Shown piece after piece: positions 5,262 to 10,849 of a stretch of 12,322 bases of DNA. The notes beneath the pieces were generated by a model. It made no database searches, had not been told where the DNA came from, and saw nothing but the letters and a program-made list of their open reading frames with translations. This DNA is from an uncultured Clostridia bacterium (GTDB lineage: Bacteria > Bacillota > Clostridia > Christensenellales > UBA1242), in contig CANQBU010000025.1 in assembly GCA_947589615.1 (NCBI GenBank), forward strand, positions 1-12,322, written 5' to 3'. Position 1 is the first letter of the stretch, and each line of letters opens with the position of its first letter. A program made the translations under genes and the position numbers.

Positions 5262-5268
5262 ATGCAAG
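5253..5268. promoter_or_regulatory. Operator O4 overlapping the cro stop codon
   Basis: CTTGCG-TAAA-TGCAAG differs from O3 at one base only (T at 5263). It overlaps the last codons and stop of cro. No -10/-35 pair is seen here, so it is not over an obvious promoter. It is 234 bp centre-to-centre from O3. A looping partner or an elongation roadblock are possible roles. Confidence 0.75.
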
Positions 5269-5357
5269 AAAAAGTGAGCGGTACATGAACCGAATATATC
5301 TCGGGCTCGGTTGGCGTCGGGCCCGGGGAACATCAATAAAAGAAGGAGGTGTAAATT

Positions 5358-5657
5358 ATGCCAAGACCGTACAGACTGCCAGCGGAAAGAGCGGCAGCAA
5401 AGGCTGAAAAAGAGACAGCGGCCAAGCGGGAAAGATTTGTACAAAAGATAAGAATGTACATATATACGGCGGGGCTGGATAATGCCAAAGTGGCAAAGGC
5501 CATGGGAGTGACAAGGCAGACGCTGTATGATAGGATGAAGGATCCCGGAATGATGAGATTGAACGAGTTAGAAAGACTGTCCCGAGTAACGGGAGTGCCG
5601 CTGGCACGGTTTTTTGAGGAAGATAACGAAAAGGAGGCGATGGACAGTGTTATTTAG
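5358..5657 (+). CDS. Early helix-turn-helix DNA-binding protein
   Basis: 99 residues. A basic, Ala-rich N-terminus (RPYRLPAERAAAKAEKETAAKRERF) precedes an HTH of XRE/Fis-like look at about 38-85 (LDNAKVAKAMGVTRQTLYDRMKDPGMMRLNELERLSRVTGVPLARFFE). It is the second gene of the rightward operon, with a strong GGAGGTG before ATG. Proteins like this are common next to cro in clostridial prophages. They may be a second regulator of early genes or an anti-repressor-like factor; the specific target is unknown. About 96 bases separate it from cro, without a recognised promoter, so it is likely read from the cro promoter. Confidence 0.85.
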   Translation: MPRPYRLPAERAAAKAEKETAAKRERFVQKIRMYIYTAGLDNAKVAKAMGVTRQTLYDRMKDPGMMRLNELERLSRVTGVPLARFFEEDNEKEAMDSVI

Positions 5658-5829
5658 AACGTGTCCAGAGTGCGGGGCAAACCTTGACCCTGGCGAAGTT
5701 TGCGACTGCTGCGGCGATGAAACAAAAAACCGTGAAAAAGAGGCCCCCGATGTGGGACAGATTACATTTAACATGACAGAAAAATTAGAGGACTCCGCGG
5801 CTGGCAAGTGGCACGGAGTAGAACTCTGA
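5647..5829 (+). CDS. 60-residue zinc-ribbon protein
   Basis: Starts at GTG 5647 (reads M-LFRTCPECGANLDPGEVCDCCG). An ATG 33 bases upstream would place the start inside the HTH gene without a ribosome site, whereas AAGGAGG (5631-5637) is nine bases before this GTG. CPEC and CDCC form a compact four-cysteine ribbon in the first ~25 residues. The rest is polar and acidic (MTEKLEDSAAGKWHGVEL). It overlaps the HTH gene by 11 bases. Short zinc ribbons of this kind are frequent in phage early regions; the role is unknown. Confidence 0.8.
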   Translation: MLFRTCPECGANLDPGEVCDCCGDETKNREKEAPDVGQITFNMTEKLEDSAAGKWHGVEL

Positions 5830-5850
5830 TCCAAAAAGGAGGAATACATT

Positions 5851-6075
5851 ATGTTAAAAAAGCTGAGACAAAACCTTAACGATGAGGATCGGTGCCTGAC
5901 GATTGGGGCCGCCATGACGGTTATTCTGTTGCTATGCATGGGGGTTATACCGGAAATGATTGCCCGGTGGCCTCTCACGGCGGCGCCAGTGGCGGCGTAT
6001 GCGATAGTTATGTGCCGGGTATTGTATGGCGCAGTAAGAACGGACGGAGATGATGGCGATGGAGAAAAAATTTGA
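5851..6075 (+). CDS. Small two-helix membrane protein
   Basis: 74 residues. Two hydrophobic stretches, about 17-37 (LTIGAAMTVILLLCMGVIPEM) and 40-60 (WPLTAAPVAAYAIVMCRVLYG), are separated by a short turn. The N-terminus is charged and the tail is acidic (RTDGDDGDGEKI). Strong GGAGG seven to eleven bases before ATG. A holin is unlikely at this early position. I do not recognise the family. It overlaps the next gene by 17 bases. Confidence 0.75.
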   Translation: MLKKLRQNLNDEDRCLTIGAAMTVILLLCMGVIPEMIARWPLTAAPVAAYAIVMCRVLYGAVRTDGDDGDGEKI

Positions 6076-6562
6076 GTGCGTTTGTCGCTACTGCGGAAAT
6101 ACATTTTTAGCGGTGCGGCGGGGACTGGAGTGCTGCGATGAGTGCAGGCCGGAGGTGGAGCGGGAAAATCAGCGGCGGTACTACGTTAATCATCGGGATA
6201 AAATTATAGCCAAAGTTAAGGAAGGATACAGAAAAAGCCGCGTGGAGCGGCCGGAATATATCATCTGTATCGATTGCGGCAGACCGACGGAATACAGGCC
6301 AAACAGAAAACGGTGTGACGAGTGCAACAAGAAAAAGTCCGCCCAGCAGCGCGTTGAGGCGCGTAAAAAACAGGCGGCGCAGGCAAACGAGGCGAAAACC
6401 GCCAAAGTTCAGGAGCGGCCCGCCTGTAAAAAGGCGGAGGAAAAAAAGCCCCGCGCCCGTAAGAAGCAAGCGCCCCTGTCCCTGGCCGAGTGCCGAGAAA
6501 GAGACCTGGAACACGGCGTCAGCTACGGCGTGGGTGAAATGATGGGCCTACACAGGAGGTGA
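6059..6562 (+). CDS. Basic protein with two zinc-finger-like cysteine clusters
   Basis: 167 residues from the third of three clustered ATGs (6050, 6053, 6059). GGAG at 6046-6049 is best spaced for 6059. Cluster one: C7, C9, C12 and C25, C26, C29 (CVCRYCG...CCDEC). Cluster two: C70, C73 and C86, C89 (CIDCG...CDEC). Between them is a Tyr/Arg-rich helix (RRYYVNHRDKIIAKVKEGYRKSR). Residues 90-145 are a long Lys/Arg/Ala/Glu linker, likely disordered or helical and nucleic-acid binding. The short C-terminal part (LSLAECRERDLEHGVSYGVGEMM) looks separately conserved. Function unknown; DNA or RNA binding is an inference from zinc ribbons and charge. Confidence 0.8.
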   Translation: MEKKFECVCRYCGNTFLAVRRGLECCDECRPEVERENQRRYYVNHRDKIIAKVKEGYRKSRVERPEYIICIDCGRPTEYRPNRKRCDECNKKKSAQQRVEARKKQAAQANEAKTAKVQERPACKKAEEKKPRARKKQAPLSLAECRERDLEHGVSYGVGEMMGLHRR

Positions 6563-6566
6563 GGGC

Positions 6567-6794
6567 ATGAAAAAGATCTGTATTACATACAAAATGCGGG
6601 CCGGTGACGAGGTGGCTAAGTCATGCGTGACGCTGCCCATGACGGAGGCCAGAGCGGAAAGCATACTGACGCTGGGCGAGGACAGCGCCTTCGTTTCGCC
6701 TCACGTTCAAGGCTCGGTGTATAGGGTGTTGGCAAACATGGCGATATGCCAAGGGTACGATTACGCGGGATTTTGCGGCGCGGAGTTGGTGTGA
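6567..6794 (+). CDS. Hypothetical phage protein
   Basis: 75 residues, beginning MKKICITYKMRAGDEV. It has a predicted beta-strand start, a helix around MTEARAESILTLGED and a C-terminal part with three cysteines overall. The ribosome site GGAGGTGA is excellent and the gene starts four bases after its neighbour. No family is recognised. It is the last gene before a 134-base gap with a hairpin. Confidence 0.75.
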   Translation: MKKICITYKMRAGDEVAKSCVTLPMTEARAESILTLGEDSAFVSPHVQGSVYRVLANMAICQGYDYAGFCGAELV

Positions 6795-6799
6795 AAACA

Positions 6800-6825
6800 C
6801 CGCTGTCGATGGCAGACGACAGCGG
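6800..6825. repeat. 9-bp perfect hairpin after the 6567 gene
   Basis: CCGCTGTCG (6800-6808) pairs with CGACAGCGG (6817-6825) around ATGGCAGA. There is no T-run after it in the direction of the operon, so it is not a classical terminator. On the opposite strand it is followed only by TGTTTT. It may be an mRNA processing or stability element in the gap that extends to 6928. No good promoter is seen in that gap. Confidence 0.6.
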
Positions 6826-6928
6826 CGAGACGCGGGAAAAAATTAAGACTGTATTTATTATACCACCCAAAAAGGAAAATGTCAAGAGTTGAGTTTTATA
6901 ATTCAAGAGGAACCGGAGGCGAAAGGCA

Positions 6929-7378
6929 ATGGCTGAGTATTTGTTCAGGGGAAAGAGTACATCGGGTGAGTGGGTATATGGACATTATGTTGAATTTAAT
7001 GACTTGGGTTTTTATACCTTAACTGAGGGAAATATTCAACACTATATAACCTACAATAGCGGCGAGCGGTTCCTCGTCCGTCACGATAGCGTCGGCTTGT
7101 GGAGCGGCTTAAGGGACAAGCTATGTGGGATGGTTTTCGAGGGGGACATTATCGAATACATGGGTTGTGATGGCCGTTATGTCGGCGTGGTACGGTTTGG
7201 CCGGCATAAGACAACAGACGGCCACGAATACATAGGATTTTACGTAGATTGGAGCAAAGGCCTGCACGCTGAATATTTCCGCAACGATCTGGCTTACTGG
7301 ATTGAGAAAGCCGGAGCCGTTGTGATAGGCAATGAGACGGATAGCCCGGAGTTGTTGGAGGTAAAACACGATGGCTAA
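6929..7378 (+). CDS. YopX family protein
   Basis: 149 residues. The YopX pattern is clear: an N-terminal YLFRGKSTSGEWVYGHYV, then the core SVGLWSGLRDKLCGMVFEGDIIEY (54-77), a strand GVVRF, and the closing EKAGAVVIGNETDSPELL. The family is widespread in Gram-positive phages and named for SPbeta YopX; its structure is known but its function is not. The usual signature lysine-rich DKNG loop here is DKLCG. GGAGG lies upstream of ATG. It follows a 134-base gap and overlaps the next gene by eight bases, starting the second part of the early operon. Confidence 0.9.
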   Translation: MAEYLFRGKSTSGEWVYGHYVEFNDLGFYTLTEGNIQHYITYNSGERFLVRHDSVGLWSGLRDKLCGMVFEGDIIEYMGCDGRYVGVVRFGRHKTTDGHEYIGFYVDWSKGLHAEYFRNDLAYWIEKAGAVVIGNETDSPELLEVKHDG

Positions 7379-7652
7379 AAATTACATGAAGGAAGCGTAT
7401 ACCGCTGACATAAAAACCACAAGTATAAATCCGAGCGAGGGCGAGGTAATTGAGTTTGACGGAAAAACCGAAATTGACGCCTCCAGAGTGGAACAATACT
7501 CCCGTTACGAGATCAAGTGCGTCCACCGCCGATGGACGCCAAAAAAAGGCGAGAAATATAAAATACTCAAAACTCTGTTTGACGGGGATGTAGTTATTGC
7601 ACGGATGAACACAGACAAACCGAAATACTGGCGGGCAAGAGTAGTGAGGTGA
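7371..7652 (+). CDS. Hypothetical protein, shortened paralogue of the next gene
   Basis: 93 residues. It begins MAKNYMKEAY and ends with an R-W-TPKKGEKYKI strand motif. Both features recur in the 134-residue protein encoded just downstream (MSKNHMKEV and PWRPKRGEKFWFI). The part between is different, and the C-terminus lacks the GN-F-s-EA tail of the longer copy. GGAGG precedes the ATG, and the start overlaps the YopX stop by eight bases. Probably a diverged or partly deleted duplicate. No function known. Confidence 0.75.
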   Translation: MAKNYMKEAYTADIKTTSINPSEGEVIEFDGKTEIDASRVEQYSRYEIKCVHRRWTPKKGEKYKILKTLFDGDVVIARMNTDKPKYWRARVVR

Positions 7653-7658
7653 AAAGTA

Positions 7659-8063
7659 ATGAGTAAAAACCACATGAAGGAAGTCGCCGCCATGCTGGGC
7701 GTGGAACTTGGCGAGGAGTTTGAAATATACGGCGACGATAATAAATACAGATTTAAGCAAGAGGGATTATTTTCTTCCATATCCGAAAACTGCACCCAAA
7801 CTTTTGTGTTAGAGAGACTTCTTAATGGCACAGACCAAATCGTCCGCCGCCCGTGGAGGCCGAAGCGAGGCGAAAAATTTTGGTTTATTGACATCCAGCG
7901 CGACGAGAGTTATTTAGTTGACTGGTGTACATACGGTGGTGGTTCCTTTGATATACACTATATCTTAATGGGCAACTGTTTCCCCTCTCGGGAAGCCGCC
8001 AAAGCCGCCGCGCCGGAGGTTTTGAAGTTTTACGAAGATGTGAGGAGTATGATGGAAGAATGA
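7659..8063 (+). CDS. Conserved phage hypothetical protein with W-P-GEKfw motif
   Basis: 134 residues. N-terminal section MLGVELGEEFEIYGDDNKYRF, a pattern I recall from clostridial phage proteins. C-terminal section PWRPKRGEKFWFIDI...GNCFPSREAAKAAAPEVLKFYEDV, a strand-rich domain closed by a helix, common as a free-standing small phage protein. Seven bases from the preceding paralogue. Its stop overlaps the next start as ATGA, implying coupled translation. Role unknown. Confidence 0.8.
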   Translation: MSKNHMKEVAAMLGVELGEEFEIYGDDNKYRFKQEGLFSSISENCTQTFVLERLLNGTDQIVRRPWRPKRGEKFWFIDIQRDESYLVDWCTYGGGSFDIHYILMGNCFPSREAAKAAAPEVLKFYEDVRSMMEE

Positions 8064-8272
8064 AAAAATACTGTGCAAGTGTAGGCATCAACATTGATTA
8101 TTATATAGGCCTTTACGACGATGATTACATATATGCCGAAAGCGATGAAAAGGCCGAGGAAATTGCAAAGATGCGGGCAATGGAGGATGTTGACGTCATC
8201 AACGCGACGTTCGACGAGGATGACGTGACCGTTTACTATGTGGATGAAGTTGAAGAGGAGGAAGCCGAATGA
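8060..8272 (+). CDS. Very acidic 70-residue protein
   Basis: Contains 11 Asp and 12 Glu against about five Lys/Arg, with the acidic residues spread over the whole chain and concentrated at the end (VDEVEEEEAE). No cysteine pair or membrane helix. The start overlaps the upstream stop (ATGA), and its own stop is overlapped in the same way by the next gene. The charge pattern is compatible with a DNA mimic or with a simple acidic chaperone-like peptide. There is no family match I can name. Confidence 0.75.
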   Translation: MKKYCASVGINIDYYIGLYDDDYIYAESDEKAEEIAKMRAMEDVDVINATFDEDDVTVYYVDEVEEEEAE

Positions 8273-8616
8273 CCAAGCAAGAAGCAATCGCTGCCCACCG
8301 TAAAATGTGGCGGTGGATAGCGGACGAGACTGAACGCAGAGAATGCGTGGTAATAAAAACCGACTACCTCGACGCTATGGGCATCCCCGAGAAAGACGTG
8401 CCGCACGCAGGCTGCTATTGTTGCGATTACGGCCTCCGCTCCGGCGGGGTAGGGAATTGCTGTGCTTCGTGCCCAATAAAGTGGCCGGGTGGGTGTTGTG
8501 TCGGTGATGGTTTATATGGTCAATGGGCAAATACTTACGAACATAACAACTGGATTGCAGCTGCCGAAATCGCCCGACGGATAGCGGAGTTGCCGGAAAG
8601 GGAGGATGTACGATGA
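8269..8616 (+). CDS. Cysteine-rich conserved phage protein
   Basis: 115 residues. N-terminal helix (EAIAAHRKMWRWIADETERR), central cysteine-rich block with C49, C51, C52, C64, C65, C68, C76 and C77 (GCYCCDYG ... CCASCPIKW), and a C-terminal helix ending IARRIAELPER. The spacing suggests one or two bound metal ions. The same overall plan recurs among clostridial phage hypotheticals in my memory, with no assigned activity. ATGA overlaps on both sides put it in a coupled run of four genes. Confidence 0.8.
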   Translation: MTKQEAIAAHRKMWRWIADETERRECVVIKTDYLDAMGIPEKDVPHAGCYCCDYGLRSGGVGNCCASCPIKWPGGCCVGDGLYGQWANTYEHNNWIAAAEIARRIAELPEREDVR

Positions 8617-8870
8617 AAATATTGGCAGAGGACGACCGTTGCATAATTGAAGGCGACGGGGAAGATGTAATAATGGGAGCAAGCTTCATTCTTAATGAAG
8701 TGCTTTCAAAAGGAAAATCAGAACAAAGCAATGCTGAAGTTTTGGCGCTAATATGTGGCGGAGCCGTGAATTGTGGAGAGAACGTAAAATTTGATTGGCA
8801 CACATTTTTTAAAGAATTATGTAGACATAGAAAAAGAGGACGAATAAACAATGAAAAATACAAAAATTGA
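8613..8870 (+). CDS. Hypothetical phage protein
   Basis: 85 residues, starting MKILAEDDRCIIEGDGEDVIMGASFILNEV, and ending in a basic tail (CRHRKRGRINNEKYKN). The fold looks alpha/beta: two strands, then a helix with LNEVLSKG. It begins by ATGA overlap and its last 20 bases overlap the DUF5131 gene. The DNA is visibly more AT-rich than the genes before it. No recognised family. Confidence 0.7.
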   Translation: MKILAEDDRCIIEGDGEDVIMGASFILNEVLSKGKSEQSNAEVLALICGGAVNCGENVKFDWHTFFKELCRHRKRGRINNEKYKN

Positions 8871-9741
8871 GTGGTGTGACAGCACGTGGAACCCGGTTAC
8901 AGGATGCTATCACGGTTGCGAATACTGCTACGCACGGAAAATAGTAAAGCGCTTTGGAGGTAACGACAAATTAAGCACGTTTAGAGCATTTCAATGTAAT
9001 TGGCGCAGGGCAGATGGCAACAAGGGCTTGTTTTACGATGAGGCGTCAAGAGAAAAGCCGATGTTGTTTGTTATAGACAAGCCGTTATTTCTCCCGTCAA
9101 GACTTGATAAACAAAAGACGAAAAAATACGGACGACAGATATTTGAGAACAAAAAAGCCCCATACCCATTCGACTTTAATCCGACATTCCACCGTTACAG
9201 GCTTGACGAGCCGAGCAGATGGACGAAGCCGCGAACTATATTTGTTTGCAGCATGGCCGACCTTTTCGGTAGCTGGGTGCCTGATAGCTGGATTGAGGAG
9301 GTATTCGCCGCCTGCGAAAAAGCGCCTCAGCACAGATACTTGTTCCTCACGAAAAACCCACAAAGGTATAGAGAGTTAGAGCGGGCTTTAAAACTGCCAA
9401 AAAGGGATAATATGTGGTATGGCTCAACGCTCGACAACATGAACGCCCAAAGATACCCCGGCAGGCCGTTGTATAACACATTTGTCAGCATAGAACCACT
9501 TTTAGAGTACATGGACGTAGGGCTGGGGAGCTTCGGCGCAGACAAGTGGGCAATTATCGGAGCAGAGACGGGGAACCGGGAAGGCAAAGTAACCCCAAAG
9601 AAAGAATGGGTAGACAAGATTTGTGAGGCCGCAGACCTTACGCATATGGCAGTGTTCATGAAAGACAGCCTTATCCCCATTGTTGGCGAGGGAAATATGC
9701 GCCGGGAATTTCCGTGGGGAAGGATGTGTTTGAATGAATGA
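8851..9741 (+). CDS. DUF5131 (phage Gp37/Gp68 family), radical-SAM-like three-cysteine protein
   Basis: 296 residues. It opens with KIEWCDSTWNPVTGCYHGCEYCYAR, the hallmark of the family. C19, C23 and C26 form a CxxxCxxC motif expected to hold a 4Fe-4S cluster for S-adenosylmethionine radical chemistry. Further family blocks: FVCSMADLFG (about 131-140), YLFLTKNPQRY, FVSIEPLLEYMD and WAIIGAETGNREGK. The family is common in phages and prophages. The substrate is unknown, so a role in nucleic-acid modification is a guess. In other genomes such genes can sit next to a TcmP partner; none is seen here. AGAGGACG provides the ribosome site. Confidence 0.9.
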   Translation: MKNTKIEWCDSTWNPVTGCYHGCEYCYARKIVKRFGGNDKLSTFRAFQCNWRRADGNKGLFYDEASREKPMLFVIDKPLFLPSRLDKQKTKKYGRQIFENKKAPYPFDFNPTFHRYRLDEPSRWTKPRTIFVCSMADLFGSWVPDSWIEEVFAACEKAPQHRYLFLTKNPQRYRELERALKLPKRDNMWYGSTLDNMNAQRYPGRPLYNTFVSIEPLLEYMDVGLGSFGADKWAIIGAETGNREGKVTPKKEWVDKICEAADLTHMAVFMKDSLIPIVGEGNMRREFPWGRMCLNE

Positions 9742-9922
9742 ACAATTAAAGCCCTGCCCGTTCTGTGGCAGTAAGGTTAGCAGGAGGGGATTTTTTGGCC
9801 TGACAGAATTTGAGTGCCCGAAATGCGGGGCATTAGTATCATTTGTGCGACGCGAAGAATTAAAGAGCGCAACAGAGGCGTGGAACAGGAGGGCTGACAA
9901 TGCCAAAAGTACACAAAATTAA
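9734..9922 (+). CDS. Lar-like restriction alleviation zinc ribbon
   Basis: 62 residues with the typical layout KPCPFCG (C8, C11), a middle strand, CPKCGA (C28, C31) and the closing ATEAWNRRA. This is the Lar family, named for the Rac prophage protein that relieves type I restriction in E. coli; for most members that activity is only assumed. It overlaps the DUF5131 stop by eight bases and the DUF3850 start by 23. GGAAGGATG upstream serves the ATG. Confidence 0.85.
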   Translation: MNEQLKPCPFCGSKVSRRGFFGLTEFECPKCGALVSFVRREELKSATEAWNRRADNAKSTQN

Positions 9923-10163
9923 ACTGTTAGAAAATTTTGCCCGTGATGTTTTAGAAGGAAGTAAATCGTTTGAAATCCGAGAAAACGATAGGGGGTATCA
10001 AACAGGAGATTTCGTTGTTTTCAATGTTTGCGATGAGCACGGAGTACCTATGCCGCGTCATATCCTCAATGATAAAATTTATAAAATCACTTATATCCTC
10101 AGTGGTTGGGGACTTAAATACGGCTATGTGGCTTTTGGAATTAAGGAGACAGACAATGAATGA
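9900..10163 (+). CDS. DUF3850 domain protein (ASCH/PUA-like)
   Basis: 87 residues: HKIKLLENFARDVLEGSKSFEIRENDRGYQTGDFVVF followed by YKITYILSGWGLKYGYVAFGI. The FEIR-NDR-y-GD signature is diagnostic of DUF3850, a small ASCH-like beta barrel thought to bind RNA or modified nucleotides. The whole domain is present. AGGAGG precedes the ATG. The gene is clearly more AT-rich than the genes to its right, consistent with mosaic exchange. Confidence 0.9.
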   Translation: MPKVHKIKLLENFARDVLEGSKSFEIRENDRGYQTGDFVVFNVCDEHGVPMPRHILNDKIYKITYILSGWGLKYGYVAFGIKETDNE

Positions 10164-10365
10164 CATAACACCCGCCCACGAGCTGATGGGTAAAGTGGTA
10201 GTGGTGACAGGCATGACGAGTTTTCCGACGTCGTGCTATACCTGCCCATATTTCCGGGAGATCGGCGTATGCTGTTCGGCAACGGGTGAACTTGTATTTT
10301 TCAAAGATATAAGTTACCTTGAGGAACGTCAAGATTTTTGCCCGCTCCGGATAGTGGGGAGGTAG
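10156..10365 (+). CDS. 69-residue cysteine-containing hypothetical protein
   Basis: Start chosen at ATG 10156, with AAGGAG seven to twelve bases upstream and an eight-base overlap of the DUF3850 stop. The frame stays open back to 9970, but that part lies inside the DUF3850 gene and is not protein-like. Sequence MNDITPAHELMGKVVVVTGMTSF is followed by CYTCPYF, VCCSA and DFCPL, so four to five cysteines could bind a metal. No family recognised. Confidence 0.75.
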   Translation: MNDITPAHELMGKVVVVTGMTSFPTSCYTCPYFREIGVCCSATGELVFFKDISYLEERQDFCPLRIVGR

Positions 10366-10369
10366 AACT

Positions 10370-10483
10370 ATGACGCTTGGCAGTTTATTTGACGGCATAG
10401 GGGGGTTCCCTCTGGCGATTCCCTGTGCGGAAAGAGTAATCGGGGCAGTTGCGGACTACATTGATCGGCACAATATGCTGTAA
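10370..10483 (+). pseudogene. Internally deleted C5 cytosine-DNA methyltransferase remnant (37 codons)
   Basis: The ORF begins MTLGSLFDGIGGFPLA, the start of phage Dcm/C5 methyltransferases, including SAM-binding motif I (FDGIGGF). It then passes directly into IPCAERVIGAVADYIDRHNML and a stop. The second half resembles the extreme C-terminus of the same enzymes, which end in a GNS-(V/L)A-IPC-x-x-(V/I)-(M/I) helix. Everything between, including the catalytic PCQ loop and target-recognition domain (normally several hundred residues), is gone, and the frame is kept. The join is near 10412-10417 (codons CTG GCG), where PLA and SLA of the two ends would share bases. The ribosome site GGGAGGT is intact. 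No methyltransferase activity is possible; a residual peptide could still be made. Confidence 0.75.
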
Positions 10484-10503
10484 GGCAAGGAGGGCGGAGA
10501 AAA

Positions 10504-10647
10504 ATGAAATGGATAGAATATATATTCCCGGTGGTAATAATCGTTTTACAGTTATGGGCGGGAATCGTGTATTTAATTGCAAGGGACTTTCGGCGCGGGG
10601 CGTATTGGCTGGCCGCGGCGGTGGTGAACCTTGCGGCGACGATGTGA
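10504..10647 (+). CDS. 47-residue membrane protein
   Basis: MKWIEYIFPVVIIVLQLWAG leads one hydrophobic helix (about 5-26); a basic turn ARDFRRGA leads into a second (about 33-46, YWLAAAVVNLAATM). GGAGG lies upstream, and the gene is 20 bases after the methyltransferase remnant. Very short two-helix proteins like this are frequent in early regions of clostridial phages. Function unknown. Confidence 0.75.
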   Translation: MKWIEYIFPVVIIVLQLWAGIVYLIARDFRRGAYWLAAAVVNLAATM

Positions 10648-10660
10648 GAGGAGGCAGAAT

Positions 10661-10849
10661 ATGTTCGAGAATAACAGCGGCCTTTTGCGGATAGCAAACG
10701 AAGCCGACCGGGCGACGGTGGCGACGATATTGTTTAAAAATGGATATGCGGTCACGCCCAGGAGGATAAAGACCGGCAGCAGGAAGGCCGAGATGTATGT
10801 TGAATACAGCAGGCCGGGCAAGATAATGGAGGTAGACAGAGATGAATGA
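10661..10849 (+). CDS. 62-residue hypothetical protein
   Basis: Start set at ATG 10661, six bases after AGGAGGC; the frame is open ten codons upstream, but that overlaps the membrane protein and has no ribosome site. Sequence: LLRIANEADRATVATILFKNGYAVTPRRIKTGSRKAEMYVEYSR, a helix-strand-strand plan with a basic middle. It looks like a small alpha/beta domain; I recognise no name for it. Eight-base overlap with the Gam-like gene. Confidence 0.75.
   Translation: MFENNSGLLRIANEADRATVATILFKNGYAVTPRRIKTGSRKAEMYVEYSRPGKIMEVDRDE

Noticed and set aside
4933..5268. Repeated TTGC-N6-GCAA units as a CRISPR-like array
   Set aside because: Palindromic 14-16 bp sites at irregular spacing placed on promoters; no spacers or cas genes.
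5296..5332. GC-rich imperfect hairpin between cro and the HTH gene as a terminator
   Set aside because: Only short arms (CGGGC/GCCCG) with a large interior and no T-run; early genes must be read through here.
5284..5406. 40-codon frame starting at ATG 5284 between cro and the HTH gene
   Set aside because: No real Shine-Dalgarno, and most of it runs through the ribosome site and start of the HTH gene in another frame.
5568..6104. 178-codon minus-strand frame opposite the zinc-ribbon and membrane genes
   Set aside because: Shadow of three well-supported plus-strand genes with good ribosome sites; composition is not protein-like.
7149..7760. 203-codon minus-strand frame
   Set aside because: Opposite YopX and its neighbours, which have clear family or paralogue support; no ribosome site.
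8375..8863. 162-codon minus-strand frame
   Set aside because: Complement of the cysteine-rich gene and its neighbour, which are coupled by ATGA overlaps.
9970..10155. N-terminal extension of the 69-residue gene
   Set aside because: Lies within the DUF3850 gene in another frame and lacks a start signal; AAGGAG supports the start at 10156.
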